Origin: Rugalucina vietnamica | Taxonomy: Eukaryota > Mollusca > Bivalvia > Lucinida > Lucinidae | Assembly (NCBI GenBank): GCA_964017185.1 | Contig: OZ024873.1 | Coordinates: forward strand, 44,874,760-44,938,759 | Length of the DNA stretch: 64,000 nucleotides | Direction of reading: 5' to 3' | Shown: piece after piece, positions 33,454-47,827 of the stretch | Layout: each line of letters starts with the position of its first letter | Numbering within the stretch: the first letter of the stretch is position 1 | Translations under genes and position numbers: made by a program | Notes under the pieces: generated by a model | What the model was told of the DNA's origin: nothing | What the model saw: the letters and a program-made list of their open reading frames with translations, nothing else | Database searches by the model: none

Positions 33454-36400
33454 GTAAGTAAAACAATAACATTTCTTTATCTATCTCTTGAAGATTTATT
33501 TCAATTTTGGAATAGATCTATAAATTTTATTGAAATATCATGGGGATATTATCTGACTGAATATGAAATAAATAATAAAATAAAGTCAGAAAGAACAAAT
33601 GAATTAATAATATAAAAATGAATAAAAAAAAAAAGATTCAGAATAAATAAATAAATAAACACAAACGTGTGGGTGCGTGATAAAATAACAAAGTAATTAT
33701 ATGAAGACAACCATACGGTACTGTGTCCTGCTATACTATACCCACTTATTCTCTACACCACGTCACTCTACCCTACCAGCACATCATTACCCCACTCTAA
33801 CATGCTCTGCCTTACCTTATCCTACCCGGTCCTACCCTACTCTACCATACACATACTCTACCCTAACTAATCTGGCATACCCTACTTAACCCTAACTAGC
33901 CTAGCCTAGCCTAGCCTAGCCTACCCTAGCCTAGCCTAGCCTACCCTACCCTACCCTACCCTACCCTGGCCTAACCTAGCCTAGCCTACCCTTGCTTCGC
34001 CTAGTCCAGCCTACTACAGACTAGCCTACCCTACCCTACTCTAGCCTCGCCGGCCCTATCCTGACCTGACCTTCGTATCCTAGCCTACCTTAACCTACCC
34101 TGCCATGCTCTAGCCTAGCCTGCCCTACCCTACCCTACCCTACCCTAGAATACCCTACCCTACCCTACCCTACCCTAACCCCACCCCACCCCACCCCACC
34201 CCACCCATCCCATCCCATCCCATCCCATCCCATCCCATCCCATCCTATCCTATCCTATCCTATCCTATCCTATCCTTCCATAAACTACCCTACCCTACCC
34301 TACCTTATCCGGCTCAAGTACAGTATTGGGGACCCTCCCCACAAAAAAACCGACACCACACAACATTACTTTGTAATGTATATGTAGGCCCATATTTGTT
34401 CCGAACTGCCGTCTTGCCCCCCCCCCCCCCCCTCCAAGGTGCCGGCAGGTCGGCAGGTCGGCACTAATAAGACATATCTAAATATAGATATATATTTATA
34501 TGCATAGCCATATACTTTAATTGGGGCCGACCTGCCGACCTGCCGACCCGCCGACCTTCCGACCTGCCCTCCTACCGGTACGTCCCCATGCCAATACATT
34601 GCAATATAATATATTCGGGAGGTCGACAGGTAGGCAGGCATGTGTATATCCAGCAGGGTTATTATCAGTGCCCGATATGGAGTATCTATTCTGTTGCGGG
34701 GGGTCTGGGGGGCTTGCCCTCCAGGCGTCGTCTAATGACAGGGCCACTACCAAAAGATGGCGTTGACTTCCGACCAGTGCCGGTAGGTCGGCAGGTCGGC
34801 AGGTCGGCACTAAGACAGATCTAAATATAAATATATATTTATATGCATAGCCATATACTTAAATAGGTGCCGACCTGCCGACCTGCCGACCTACCGGCAT
34901 ACCGGCACTGGTCGGAAGTCAACGCCATCTTTTGGTAGTGGCCCTGTCATTAGACGACGGTCTAATTGGTGCCGACCTGCCGACCTGCCGACCCGCCGAC
35001 CTTCCGACCTGCCCTCCTACCGGCACGTCCCCATGCCAATACATTGCAATATAATATATTCGGGAGGTCGACAGGTAGGCAGGCATGTGTATATCCAGCA
35101 GGGTTATTATCAATGCCCGATATGGAGTATCTATTCTGTTGCGGGGGGTCTGGGGGGCTTGCCCCCCAGGCGTCGTCTAATGACAGGGCCACTACCAAAA
35201 GATGGCGTTGACTTCCGACCAGTGCCGGTAGGTCGGCAGGTCGGCAGGTCGGTACTAAGACAGATCTAAATATAAATATATATTTATATGCATAGCCATA
35301 TACTTAAATAGGTGCCGACCTGTCGACCTGCCGACCTGCCCTCCTACCGGCACATCTCCATGCCAATACGTTTCAATATGGTATATTAGGGAGGTTGAGA
35401 GGTAGGCAGGCATGTGTCTATCCAGCAGGGTTATTATCAATGCCCGATATGGAGTATCTATTCTGTTGCAAGGGGTTGGGGGGCTTGCCCCCCCCCCCCC
35501 CCCAGGCGTCGTGTTATGACAGGGCCACTACCCGAAGACGGCGTCGCACCCCGGCCAACATACTGGTGCTGACCTGTCGATCTGCCGACCTGCCGACACA
35601 CCTCATAATTATACTTTATAATGTCTATGTAGGCCCATATTAGTGCCGACCTGCCGACCTGCCGACTACATCTACTTGGTTTGACGACAGTTAATCTTGT
35701 TGACATCACCGAATATTTTATACCCTTACATAGCCACATACTTAAATTGGTGCCGACCTGCCGACCTGCCGACCTACAGGCAAATCCCCAATTCCAAGAC
35801 TTTGTAATATATATTTAGGTCCATATTAGTGTCTCTATCAGCTGTTAGGTCGGTATATATATATTTATAAGCATAGTCATTACTTAAATTGGTGCCGACC
35901 TGCCGACCTGCCGACCCACCCCCTATTCATACTTTGTAATGTATATGTAGGGCCATATTAGTGCCGACCTGCCGACCTGTCGACCTGCTGATCCCCCTAC
36001 TATATTGCTCTTGGTCTTTGTATATTTTATCAGCCAGTTTCGATCTGTAAGTCACATATGTGTTGTCTATTTTTAGATTGATGTATGTTCTTTCACTATT
36101 CTTAGTCATTTATTTAGTAGATCTTCTGAGTACTCAGTCTCTTTTTATATTTTTGTATGTATATGGAGTATACTGTAGTATATTGGAGTAATATTGTATT
36201 TAGTTGATGTACATTGTTATATAGTCTGAGTGTTTCCGCATTGTATGTGTGTGTATTATATAGTAGAAAATAGGTAGTAGGTATGGCCTACATATATATA
36301 GCACATATAGTAGATATGTTATATAGTAGATAGATAGGTATAGCCTCTAGGCTAGTATGCTTATATCCATTATATCTGTATGTTGTCATATTGTCTTGGG

Positions 36401-39400
36401 TCCCCAATACTGTACTTGGGCCCCTTATCCTATCCTTCCCTAGCCTATCATGGCATACCATAGCCTACTCTTCCCTACCTACCCTACCCTAGCCTACCAT
36501 AGCCTACCCTATCATTTACTTCGCTTCCATACCCTACACTACCCTATCGTAACCTACCTACCCTACTCTAGCCTCGCCTGTCCTACCCTACCCTAACTAC
36601 ACTAGCCTACCTGACCCAACCCTACCCTACTCTAGCATAGCCTGACCTATCCTACTTTACCCTACCCTACCTACCCTACCCTAACTGCCCTACCATACCC
36701 TACAATACGCTAATTTTACTAGCCTACCCTACCCTAAATTCCCTATCCTACTCTACCCTACTAACTACCTAACTACCCTACTCTACCCTTGCCTACCCTA
36801 CTCTACTTTAACAAACATAGCCTAACCAAACCTACCATACCCAGCCTAACGTAGCCTAGCCTAGTCTTCCTTATTCTACCCTACCTTACTCTACCCTAGC
36901 CTTGCCTATCCTACCATACCCTACGTACACTACCATACCCTACTCTTACTAGCCTAGCCGGCCCTAACATAACTAACATACATGTACCATATATCATTTG
37001 GGACTAAGGTATCCACATTTCCTTCTCTATATATGAGGAATCGACATGGGTTCCCATATAATCGAATATCCCCCTACATTACTCTACCCTAACTAGCCTA
37101 GCCTAGCCTAGCCTAGCCTAGCCTACCCTAGCCTAGCCTACCCTACCCTACCCTACACTAAAGTTCTAGCCTAGCCTATCATGTCATAGCCTACCCTTCC
37201 CAACCTTGACTAGCCTAGCCTTACCTACCTTAGGTGACCATCATATACCAAACCAGCACTAGCCCATCTCACCATATCTCTCTTTCTGCTTAAACTGTCT
37301 CTCGGCATCGCAGGTATTCTAGACAGTAACCCTTTACTATCATAATCTGCCTTAGCCTAACCTAGCCTGGCGTCTAATTCTACTATACCATATCTTACCT
37401 TATAATACCCTAGCATGTTGCATCCTGTCCTGTCCTACTCTTTCCTAGTCTAGCTCATTCCACCTTACGATATCTTGTCCTACCCTAGACTAGCCTGGTG
37501 AAGCCCCACCAACATACCTTACCCTGCATAATAAGCCTAGTATAGCCAAGACCAGCCCGGTGTAGCTTGCACAGCTAGCTACAATTATTATTAATCATAG
37601 CCCAGCCCAGCATAGCATAGCCCATTCCCCTTTGACTTATTATAGCCGGGTCAAGTCCAACTAACCTACATTAATTACCATTCCTCATAAGCCTAGCTTA
37701 GCCCAGGTCAGCCCTGTGAAGCTTACATGAATATACTAGTAGCTACTACAGTAATAATACCAACCCGGATCCTAGCAAGTTAAAGCTACCGTAGTTTGTT
37801 TCCTGGATAAGCTGAGGCAACCTTGTCTTAGGCTACTCTAACCAAGCCTAAACCATACCCTATCATACCTTATCCTAGCCTCTCAAGCTTGCCATATCTT
37901 TTAAGCTTGAGGTATTCTTCCCTGTAGGAAACAGTTCCTGGGTGTAAGCGAACCAGTGAATATGTTGAATAAACGAACGAACGAAAGAGCGGATGAATGA
38001 ACAAACGATAGAACGAACGGACGGACGAACGAACGAACGAAAGAACGAACGAACGAACGAATGAATGAATGAATGAATGAATGAATGTTCTTTATTTCTT
38101 ACAGCTCATTCAGACTCTGTCGATCTCGGAACAGAAGGTGTTCAATTCTCCAGCAATAGCCTGGTGAGTACAAAACATCTCCACACAGATATTTTGGGTG
38201 GTCAAGTCTCCATGGAAGTGGAGTTTGGTCACGAAGTGTATCGGAGTGAAGGTTAGCCAGCTGATCTAGTCAAGTCTCAGCCTTATTTTATTTTCAAAAG
38301 TCTAGTTTTATATGTCGGAAGCAAAGATATCTGAAAAAGTTCGCATACTTTTTTCATTGGCAGCGAACATCCTTTATACATTTGACTTCAATCTAATAAT
38401 GTGGCATTACAACGATGTTTTTGAATGTCCTTGCCATCATTGTTTTCTCTAATGCTGGCCTGATGAAAGTAAACGCTGACCGGCTTTATGGTTGAGTGTC
38501 TGTGTTACATTGTTGATTTTCTACAGTGAGACGGTTTGACAGTGAGACGGTTTGACTTGTTGTACATATATAGGCGGCCCCCGTGGCCGAGCGGTTAAGA
38601 GCTCTGTCTCTCAATCACTCGATCATCTAACCGCTGTGTCTGGTGTAGGTCCAAGCCCCGCACTGGCCACATGTGAGACAAGCCAAGTTCTGTTTGCGGG
38701 TGTGCCAGGTGGTTTTTCTCGGGGTTCTCCCGTTTGCGCCCACCTACTGATTGGCCCGTCTCATATGAGCTGAAATAATCTTGAAAGGGACGTAAAACTG
38801 AATTGAAATAATAATAATAATAATAATGATAATAATAATAATAATAATAATTATATAGTGCAAATACTTTGGCCGTGCCGCTTTACCTCTGACATTGATC
38901 ACACTCTGCATGCCAATTATCGATATTTGACCAACGCCGGAGTGAAATAGCTAACTCCGAGGCAATAGCCAACGCCTGAGGAACAGCGTGTAAAGGGTTG
39001 TCATCAAAACTATGAAATATTTTATAGAGCATGGGGATAATGTATTTGTTATGATAAGTTAGTGTGGTAAGATGGTCTTGCTTCCACATAGAATTTACAA
39101 AATGTTACAATACATTGTCTGGAACATATAAAATACAAGAAAACATGCACGATTTTGTGGTTTTGACTGTCAAGATTGATTTAGAAGTCATCAATTCTTT
39201 AAAGTCAAAACTTTTCTTTCTCTTTTCACGCTATAATTTATAACTCGTATTCGCTGTACAAACTATTTTATTTAAAACTCATTTCTGACAAAGCGTTTAG
39301 ATATTATTCGCCACCAAAGACTCCTTGTGGAAAAAAAAATGGGATCGCCAACGCCGGAGGAAGATTACATATGGACATGGCGAACGCCTGAGGATGATAA

Positions 39401-42400
39401 CGTTTGCACAGAATGCTGATTCAAGACAAAAAATAGTTTTTACTCTACTTTGTGTTGAAGTCCTTGTCACGATCATTGATATTGATTTCTGAAATTGATT
39501 TTGTAACTGTCAAGCATATTTTCATAACTGTTCACACTATTTAATGTCATTTCAGAGCATTAAAACAGCTATAATTCCTAATTGGCTTCGTAGACTTGCG
39601 GCACATATTTATCGTTATAAATATGAATGATTCACCTGTTCCGATTGGTCAAATGTATTCATTTCATTTATTGCGGTAAATCTGTGATGCTTAGAACTTA
39701 TAACCATTATTAAGTCTTTGGTAAGTATGGATGGAGATAGTTAAAATTTCCAAGGACAGCTACATATACATATCATTATAGGGTCCTCGCCATATTTTGA
39801 ACTGATTCCTGTTTTCTGCAGAAATCAAGATCCAATCTAAATAAAGAAAATAGGGTGGTAGCAACAGTAGTTGGCAGATACGGTATATACGGTACATCTC
39901 TATAATGATACATACGTGCACGCACGTGCACGGTTATGGAAATACTGCGATGCCGATTTAAGATACGAATACCCATTACCGTGTTTTAATAATTACTATT
40001 CGTATTTAAAAAAGTATGGCATGAACATTTAAGTTCTGCATAGTAACTCGTTTGTGTCTTCGTGTACAGAAATATTTTTATTTATGATACACTACGAATT
40101 TGAGAAACGTGGACTGAAACGTGCGTGCGCGATCCCACGCCACAAGGTAAGCGTATTGTAGTAGATTATAGGCATTACAGATCAGTATATGGTGAAAGTA
40201 AATATAATTTCTTAATAAAAAGACTATCAAATCTTGATAACAAAATCGGGCGTCGTGTTGGTCTTATTCTTCGGCTGCAGTCGATTCTTACTCCGGCGTT
40301 AACGTTACCCTCATTTCCTCACGCAAGAGGGTCTGTTAATTAAATGCTTGAAACTCTTCAAAATATACCAAATACAAGCGTGCTTCGGTTCTGTTAATAT
40401 CAGATATACATTGTTTCTTCCATATACACAATTTCATAAGTCAATCATTTATTAGCTTGTCTACATATATCTCGTGAAATGCAAATCAACGGAAAACAGG
40501 CCAGCAGTTGACTGTACGTACGTTATGCACATTCTTATAATTTTTTCTTTGTTGTGAATCACATGCCGTATTAGCGGTAAAATTAAACTTTTATTTCTTC
40601 GTACACTGAACGCCAAAGCTTTTAAACACAAATATGCCTGATCGTTGGTCGTACCCATTCAATCCATTCCTCCGGCGGCGATCGTATCATACTCCGGCGT
40701 AGACGTTACCCTCATTTTCTCACTTAAAACAGTGTCACGTTTAAATGATGTAAAATGACCAGAGAATATTATATAGGGGTGTGTTATTGTTTTAGTTTGG
40801 ACTGCCAGTGGTTGTTGCTTTAATATGTGCACGGTCGATCATACATCTGCTCACAGAAGCACGCATATTGACTGATTTATGTTGATAGTTGTGTAAAGCG
40901 CATTGTGCTTACTTTAATCAAGTATACGGGTATGGTTTCACATGAAACTAATGTGGATCACTTGTTAAACATGAAATAAAGATATAAAAATCAGCGAAAC
41001 TCGAATAAAGGCGCATTTCTACTTAATTTTTGCAAGTTTTCAAGAAACACACTCACCATATTCCTCAGCCGTTGGCTATTGCCTCGGAGTTAGCTATTTC
41101 ACTCCGGCGTTGGTCAAATATCGATATTTGGCATGCAGAGTGTGTTGATATTCAATTTTGATCGGACTGTTGTCAATGATATGTGATCACGTGCTACACA
41201 TTGCACTGGAAAAATGTATATAAAACAAATACTTGTCCCTTTTTTAGTTATCACGTGAAGTCAACCGACACGGCCAAAGTTATTGCACTTTACTGTACAT
41301 CCGTTTTCTACCCACGGGGTATAGCAATACCTTCTCAGATGATGCTGAGGGGCCCATGCCGCTTTTCACCGCATTTATACAAGTTCATTTTTTCTTTATC
41401 ATCAGAAAAACCATATTAGAAAGTTCTAAGTTGCTGCGTAAAATAGTCTTAAAACGCCGATTCGTTTCGTTAAACGTTTTGACAAATGACACAACTTTTT
41501 CAGGAGAATGCAAAGCCACAACGGCAGCGTAAAGTTTCTAGTAAGAAACCCCAGGGGAGCCCTAGGAGACCCCAGCCACAAGCGAGCCCTGGTAGAAGGT
41601 CCCTGTCGCAAGTGACCGTTGCACAGGCGACCTCCCAGGCGAGCTCTGCCACGAAACCCCAGCAAAGTCCTGCTAAGAAGTCCCAAGGGACGCTGAATCA
41701 GAGTAAATCCACTCTGCAGACCACCGGCCTATTGAGTAAGTAAATGCAAATGCGAAAACACGCCCGTGCAATACACAGTATTTTTTCTGTTGTAAACTAA
41801 AAGAAATCAGCTTAGAACTTGAGTTTTAATATTTTCAAATATTTCTGCTCAAAACATTGATTGCGAGTACACACAATGTATGTTTTTGGATCAAAAATAA
41901 GAAAAAAAAATACCCCTATAAACTCCAGGGGCCAGTTGTTCAAAATTAACGATGTCGTTAGTTAACGATTTGTTAAAATTTCAAATGGCAATATTACAAA
42001 TACACTCTTATTATTTGTTGAAAAAATGTGAGAATCCTTTGCATTGCAAGGTCGGCATTGACTTAAGAAGTTGAGGTCTGAACGATGATATTAAGCTAAC
42101 AAAGTTTTTAACAACTGACCCCAATTTCTCTATTTAGAAGTTGGGATTAAGGGGGCATACATTTCACGGGCATGTTATCACGGTGTTGATGAGACTTGCA
42201 AGAAGAACACATTGTAGTACCCTAGTCTTTCTTCCAGCAGGCATGACGCACGACATGAATATGGCCATAGGATGTTAACTCTTATAATTACAGTTTGAAA
42301 CGCACTGAGAATGCACTCTCTTTGCAAAGAAAGCTTTATTTAAGGTTATCGCAAAGTTAATTTGTATGTATTCGATGTACTCCATTTTGACTTTTGTAAA

Positions 42401-45400
42401 CTTTTATTTTTAAACCAATAAAATGTAGCGAAGCCTCTGACAAAATCAAACGTGCAAGTTGGAGTTTTGACTAAGAAAATCTGTATTTGTGATTCGAATC
42501 ATAGACTCGTTATAATTTTTCTAACTTTCGTGATTTTTTGGCATTCAGTCTGTGTTTTCTCTATATTCCAACGCAAACCATAACGACTGTAATACTACAA
42601 ACTGGCACTACGGACCTACATATACAGCAATAATGTTTTCAGGTCCATCGTTGGACTCCGTCTTTACCACAGCAGCTGATTCAAGTCACTTTGAACCCAA
42701 GAAAGGGAAGAAGACTCGGGTTATACAGGTGAAGGAATGTGTCGAGACCATCGACAATGTTCATAACGAAGCTCTCGTTAAACCCCGCACTCCTTTTGCA
42801 TCCCCAGTTAATGAAGCCCGTAGGCGTTCTGTCCCACGCTGCGTCTCCTTCCTGAACATGGCCGATGGAGCCAGGGATGTATCAACACCAGCTGAAGCCC
42901 GAACCAGCTCCGCTCGCAAGAGCTCAAAGGCTCGATCAACCTCAACACCTCCCAACTCCGCTTGTAGCAGTGCGAAGGCTCGAGCAGTTTCATCTCCACC
43001 CACCTCCGCGCGAAAGAGTACCGCCACAAGACCACCAAGCGCAGTGCGCAGTGGTGCACAATCTAGAACCGCCTCCAAGCCACCAAGCTCACCGGGTAAG
43101 AAGGCAAAAGCTCAGCGATCTAGCTACTCTCGCGGAAGTGCCAAATCTCGAACAGCCTCATCGCCACCAAGCTCTGCACATATGGATATCGAAATAGAGA
43201 CAAGTGCACCATCCAGAGAATCCTCAGCACTCAGCGACTATAGTGATATTACAATTCTAAGCAATATCACTATTCTGTCAGCGCCCCGGAGCCAAGCACC
43301 ACAAGCCAAGACGAGCAGTGACATATACTCTGATGACTTTGAAGAAACCACTGACGAGTTTGGAGCAGATTCAGACAGTACATTGGGACAGAACAAATAT
43401 GAATCTGACTTTGAGACTGACAGCAATGAGTCTATTGAAGACCAGTCACCACCACAGAAACCGGAAAAGAAAAGCCATGTCCCCAATGCCAAACCAGCAG
43501 AACCTTCAAATGTAGTTTTCCATGCAAACGAAAAGGACGACTGGAGACCGAAGACATCCGCAACTTATTGCATTGCCAGGACCCCCGATAGCGAAAATAG
43601 TGACCATGCCATCGGACCAAGAGGAAAGAAACAACACTGGACTAGGCCTCACATACAGTCGCCAGAAATACTACATTTAGAGACACCAAGGAAAGGGACA
43701 CCCGGCGTTGGTCGAAACAATGTATCACCTATTATGCCAACAATCACGATGTGGAATGGTTATGAGGCCGATAGCGAAGAGGACGAAAAATGCGTCGTAG
43801 GGAGGAAGGCCAATAACAAGTCTGATTTTGAACCAGTGGTACCCCAACCAACACCGACAAGGATCGAAACACCAGAAGATAGCTTCTTTTATGAGCTGCA
43901 GGATGGTTCCTACGAGTCTCAGTTCAACAAAACTCCAGACTTTCTCCAACTGACACCCCCGAGGAAGCCTTTTGAACTGCCCGATGCTAACTTCCTTGTT
44001 GACATCTTCGAACTGACGTACGAACCGACATTGAAGATGGGTAGCGAATCGTCCCGACCAGCAACTCGAATGAACCTTGAAACCTTAAGGGATAGCGCAA
44101 ACGATGGTCGTATGCAAAGTGCTCCAAATGCAACAACGAATGAGGATGTTGGAAATCCTGACAAATGTGACGATTATGACCCAACAGTGGATGCTTCAGG
44201 ATCAGAAAGCCAGAGGATTATGAAAACTCCCACCGATGAGGAGTTTTTTGATCGTCCACCAGTAGTCGAAGAACCACCGTCTATCCAGTCCGGTGAAGTG
44301 ACACCTGCATACACCAACAGGAATTATGACGACATGAGCGCTGAACGAAAGGTATTAAACATGAATGGCAGAGGAACTCCTGCTCCATTTTCCGAAGAAA
44401 GAAAAGAGTTGGTGAAGAAGCTAAGACCGAAATCCGTGACGGTGATAGGCAAGGGTCTGATGGCGAGAGAGGAAGACATTCGAATCAGGAATAAAACAAA
44501 GATCACATATAGTAGAAACCCAGAGGAGGAGGTGAAAGCGGAAAAGGTAAGAGATACAAGTTACAAAAGGTACATTACCTTTCTTCTGTTTGAAACAGGT
44601 AAAATTAGTCACTAGTGATATTTACAAGCACGACGAGAGTAAATATAATATTGCAACGTTTTAGAAAATTAGTAACGACCGAGCGTATACGTACACGTAC
44701 GTACGTATTTTATGCCTCCTGAAAAGTGGGGGTTCGAAAGATATGAACTTAAAACAATACAGTAATATGAACGAGATGAGCCACACCAAGAGCACCACCT
44801 TGGAACGGTTAGTAATGCAATTACTAGGGGGCTTAAACCGGTTTTATGGGAACCCAGCCCTCGCCCTAGGTCTTGGTGTGCTTCATTTAAGTTGCTTTGG
44901 ATAATGTCTCGCCATGTCAGACAATATTTTTAACGCTATAATTATACACTGAGAGGCACTTACTAACGCAACACATACCTTTTTGAACATAACTCAATTA
45001 TCAATGAACCGTTCTTCATGAAATTTTCAACAAAATGAGTTCATCTATTCTTGTATACTTTTGGTAATTTTCATAAAAATCGATGAACTATAATGCAATA
45101 AATTGGATGTTTATATAATATGACTGAAAAACAAAAAGTCACAATAATCCGGTTGAACTGATAACTAAATGCAAGTTATTCGGATATCACAGCAGTGAAG
45201 TTTATCATATTCAGTTAATATCCTGTGTGTCCAGAATGGGCCTACACATGGACACCTCCTCCTCAAGGACAAAACATATTTATTAATTTCATAACGAAAC
45301 CTTGTGGGGTGCTTCTCCACTACCCCACAAGGACCTACTTCAGTTACTGCGTATCTGTTGAAACAACACGGTATTTCGGCACACGCCTGTTTTTAAACGA

Positions 45401-47792
45401 ATCCCAGAGATGACCAATAACGCTATTTATTGTACTAAACACATCATATGATTTGTTTTATTGCCTGAAAACTTATTTACAAGCTCGTGGGGTTGGGGAT
45501 ACGGGATATGAGCTGAATATGATATTTTTGAGACGCCGCTATGATACTATTAAATTTTTCAATGGCGATGCTTTTTGCGACTTTTCATTTTTGAGTCTTG
45601 TTAGATAAACTAAATATTTTATAAGTTACGGACAATCAATTTCAATGAAAAATAAAAACAACACACAAGCATAATTGATTTATATTTGTGGAAAATTTCA
45701 ATAAATTTGGTGGTTTAATTTTTTAGATGTGATGGAAAATGTAAGTGTTGCGTTAGAAGTGCCCCGCAGTGTATGCAATACCTGATATAACTTAAATGGT
45801 CTAATCAGAAATAACAACGGCACTCAATTAACTAACATCGTTCCATAGCAACTGCACACTCGTAACAGCTTCAACTGGGAGCCCTTCGTACCGGCTCCTA
45901 ATTCAAAGTATTCCACTTACTATAAGGACACTTAGTCCAATACTAACTCCTAGAGCATTTCCAGAAGCCAAGTTTTAGGTTTCGCAGTGATCCCAATGCG
46001 ACTGGTCAAACGGTCTGTGCTCAAAGCGGAGTCAATATCAATCACACCATCTTCTTTTCACCAACCGCTCTGTTCGCTTCAGGACACAGAATAATCATGT
46101 TCAGTAGTAGTAGTAGTAGTAGTAAAGTACAGGCTTTTAACGTCATCCTGGGCCGAAGGACTTAATCCATGGTTCTACCTCAAGGACGTATATAATCATT
46201 TTCAGCTTCGCACACTCCCTTTTATACTCATTCAGTCACGTGCAATATCCGGTTTGTTCCATTATAATGGGACGGTCCATTCTACACAACTGTGTAGGAA
46301 AATCAGGTGCGAAAAGCGGTACGTTATTAAAATACTGTATAAGTCGATTTTAATCAAGAAACCAGGCAGAGTTGCGAGATTTCACATGACGAATATCAAA
46401 ATATGACCTTTTTATGGAATCTTACAGAAACTATGGTTTTAAAACGGAAATTCGTCACATTATTTACAATGTCAAAGAAGCTGTATATAAAAGTGACTTG
46501 TCGCATTTTGTGGTTACAAAAACGAACACTTTTTGTTAGGTTCTGAGAGCAACAGACGAAACCACCCAAGCACTGAGCAGCGGGAATCAGGAAGAAAAGA
46601 CAGGGAAAGATAGAGAAGTAAGTCATACAGGATACAGAAAGCCTTATTGTCCATGTGTGTCAGATAAACAGATGAAAGTTACCAGAACCACTGTCAGACT
46701 TGGAGGATGCTATAAGATATACGTAATTACCACGTCATGTGATTACATACAAATGTGTTTGTGACATGTGACATGGTCAGTGTGTGAATGACGTGTAGCT
46801 ACAGTTGAAATTGTACGGTATAGCGCATTATGAAAACGAAAACAAAACGTCATTGAATCGTCAAAGGAGGGCTATATGTATTTGTGCATTTTGCTTCTGA
46901 GATAGATTGTTCTCGATTTTAGTTTAGATTGTCTTTATCTGTAAAATGTTAAAGCCATTAAGGACTGTCTTATTAAGGTAATTTATGAAGTAGCGAAAAA
47001 TAACAAACCTATCATACTACACAGGTAAATGATGAGGTGAGGGAGAAAGAGGTCAAACCAGAGGAAATCAGAAACAAAGAAGAAGAGGAGACAGAGAAAA
47101 AGGAAGAGGTAAGAGATACAAGAAACTTAATGTTGTAACAAAAGCTGCAAAAGATCTTTTCTGACGCCTACATATAGAAACATATTTGCTGTAAATAGCT
47201 AAAATGGAAAAGATGCTACTGCCTTTTAAACAATTATAATTCAATAGTCATAACAGATATACATAAAACAGGATAGCTATTGCATTACATACAGTATATA
47301 ATTTTATGCTGTAAGTAATGTCAATAGTGAATTATATTAAATTACATTTTTCTGGGAAATAGCAATGTAGGAGAAAGTATTATAAATACAATATGTTTGT
47401 GTCAGATAGACCACGGACTGGTGTCTAACTGACTCGGACCCCACTTTAGAAGTCACTCCTGACATATACCGTCAGTTAACAAGTGATTGCCTTTTATCAG
47501 CTGTGGTAGTGTGGTGGATAGTGTGATGTATTCGCTTTGCAATCTGGAGGTTGCTGGTTCGATACCGACCGGTGCATACCTGTAAGGCAGATGACTAATG
47601 TTCATCCTGACGCAATAAATGTAAACCGGAACAAGATCAGTGTGTGAGTTCTAAAGACAGAGTTGAAATTGACAGTTGCAATTATTTAAGAGATGTGAGC
47701 ACGCCCCTGACACCGTGAGGAAGGCTATGACAATTCTATGACAAGGCTATGAAGGCTTCTTCGTGACGTTTGTTTCGAGAAGATATAGACAG

Positions 47793-47827
<35 letters not shown>

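Noticed and set aside
34441-35990. GCCGACCT array read as protein-coding (repeating Cys-Arg-Pro-Ala frames)
   Set aside because: Frames exist on both strands, follow the tandem motif and stop at the spacers; the DNA sits inside a TIR element.
33900-37150. Interstitial telomere
   Set aside because: The unit is mostly CCTAN/CCCTA pentamers, not the CCCTAA hexamer expected of animals, and it is heavily degenerate.
38571-38680. Functional tRNA gene
   Set aside because: The tRNA-like head continues into a conserved SINE body and (AAT)n tail, and an inverted relative exists at 47827-48048.
42552-42642. Start of exon 4 ORF at 42552
   Set aside because: The upstream 91 bases are open by chance; acceptor ttttcag at 42642 joins exon 3 in phase and the longer reading has no such support.
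42761-44612. Minus-strand and alternate-frame ORFs over exon 4
   Set aside because: Shadows of the spliced plus-strand exon, which has the splice-phase support.
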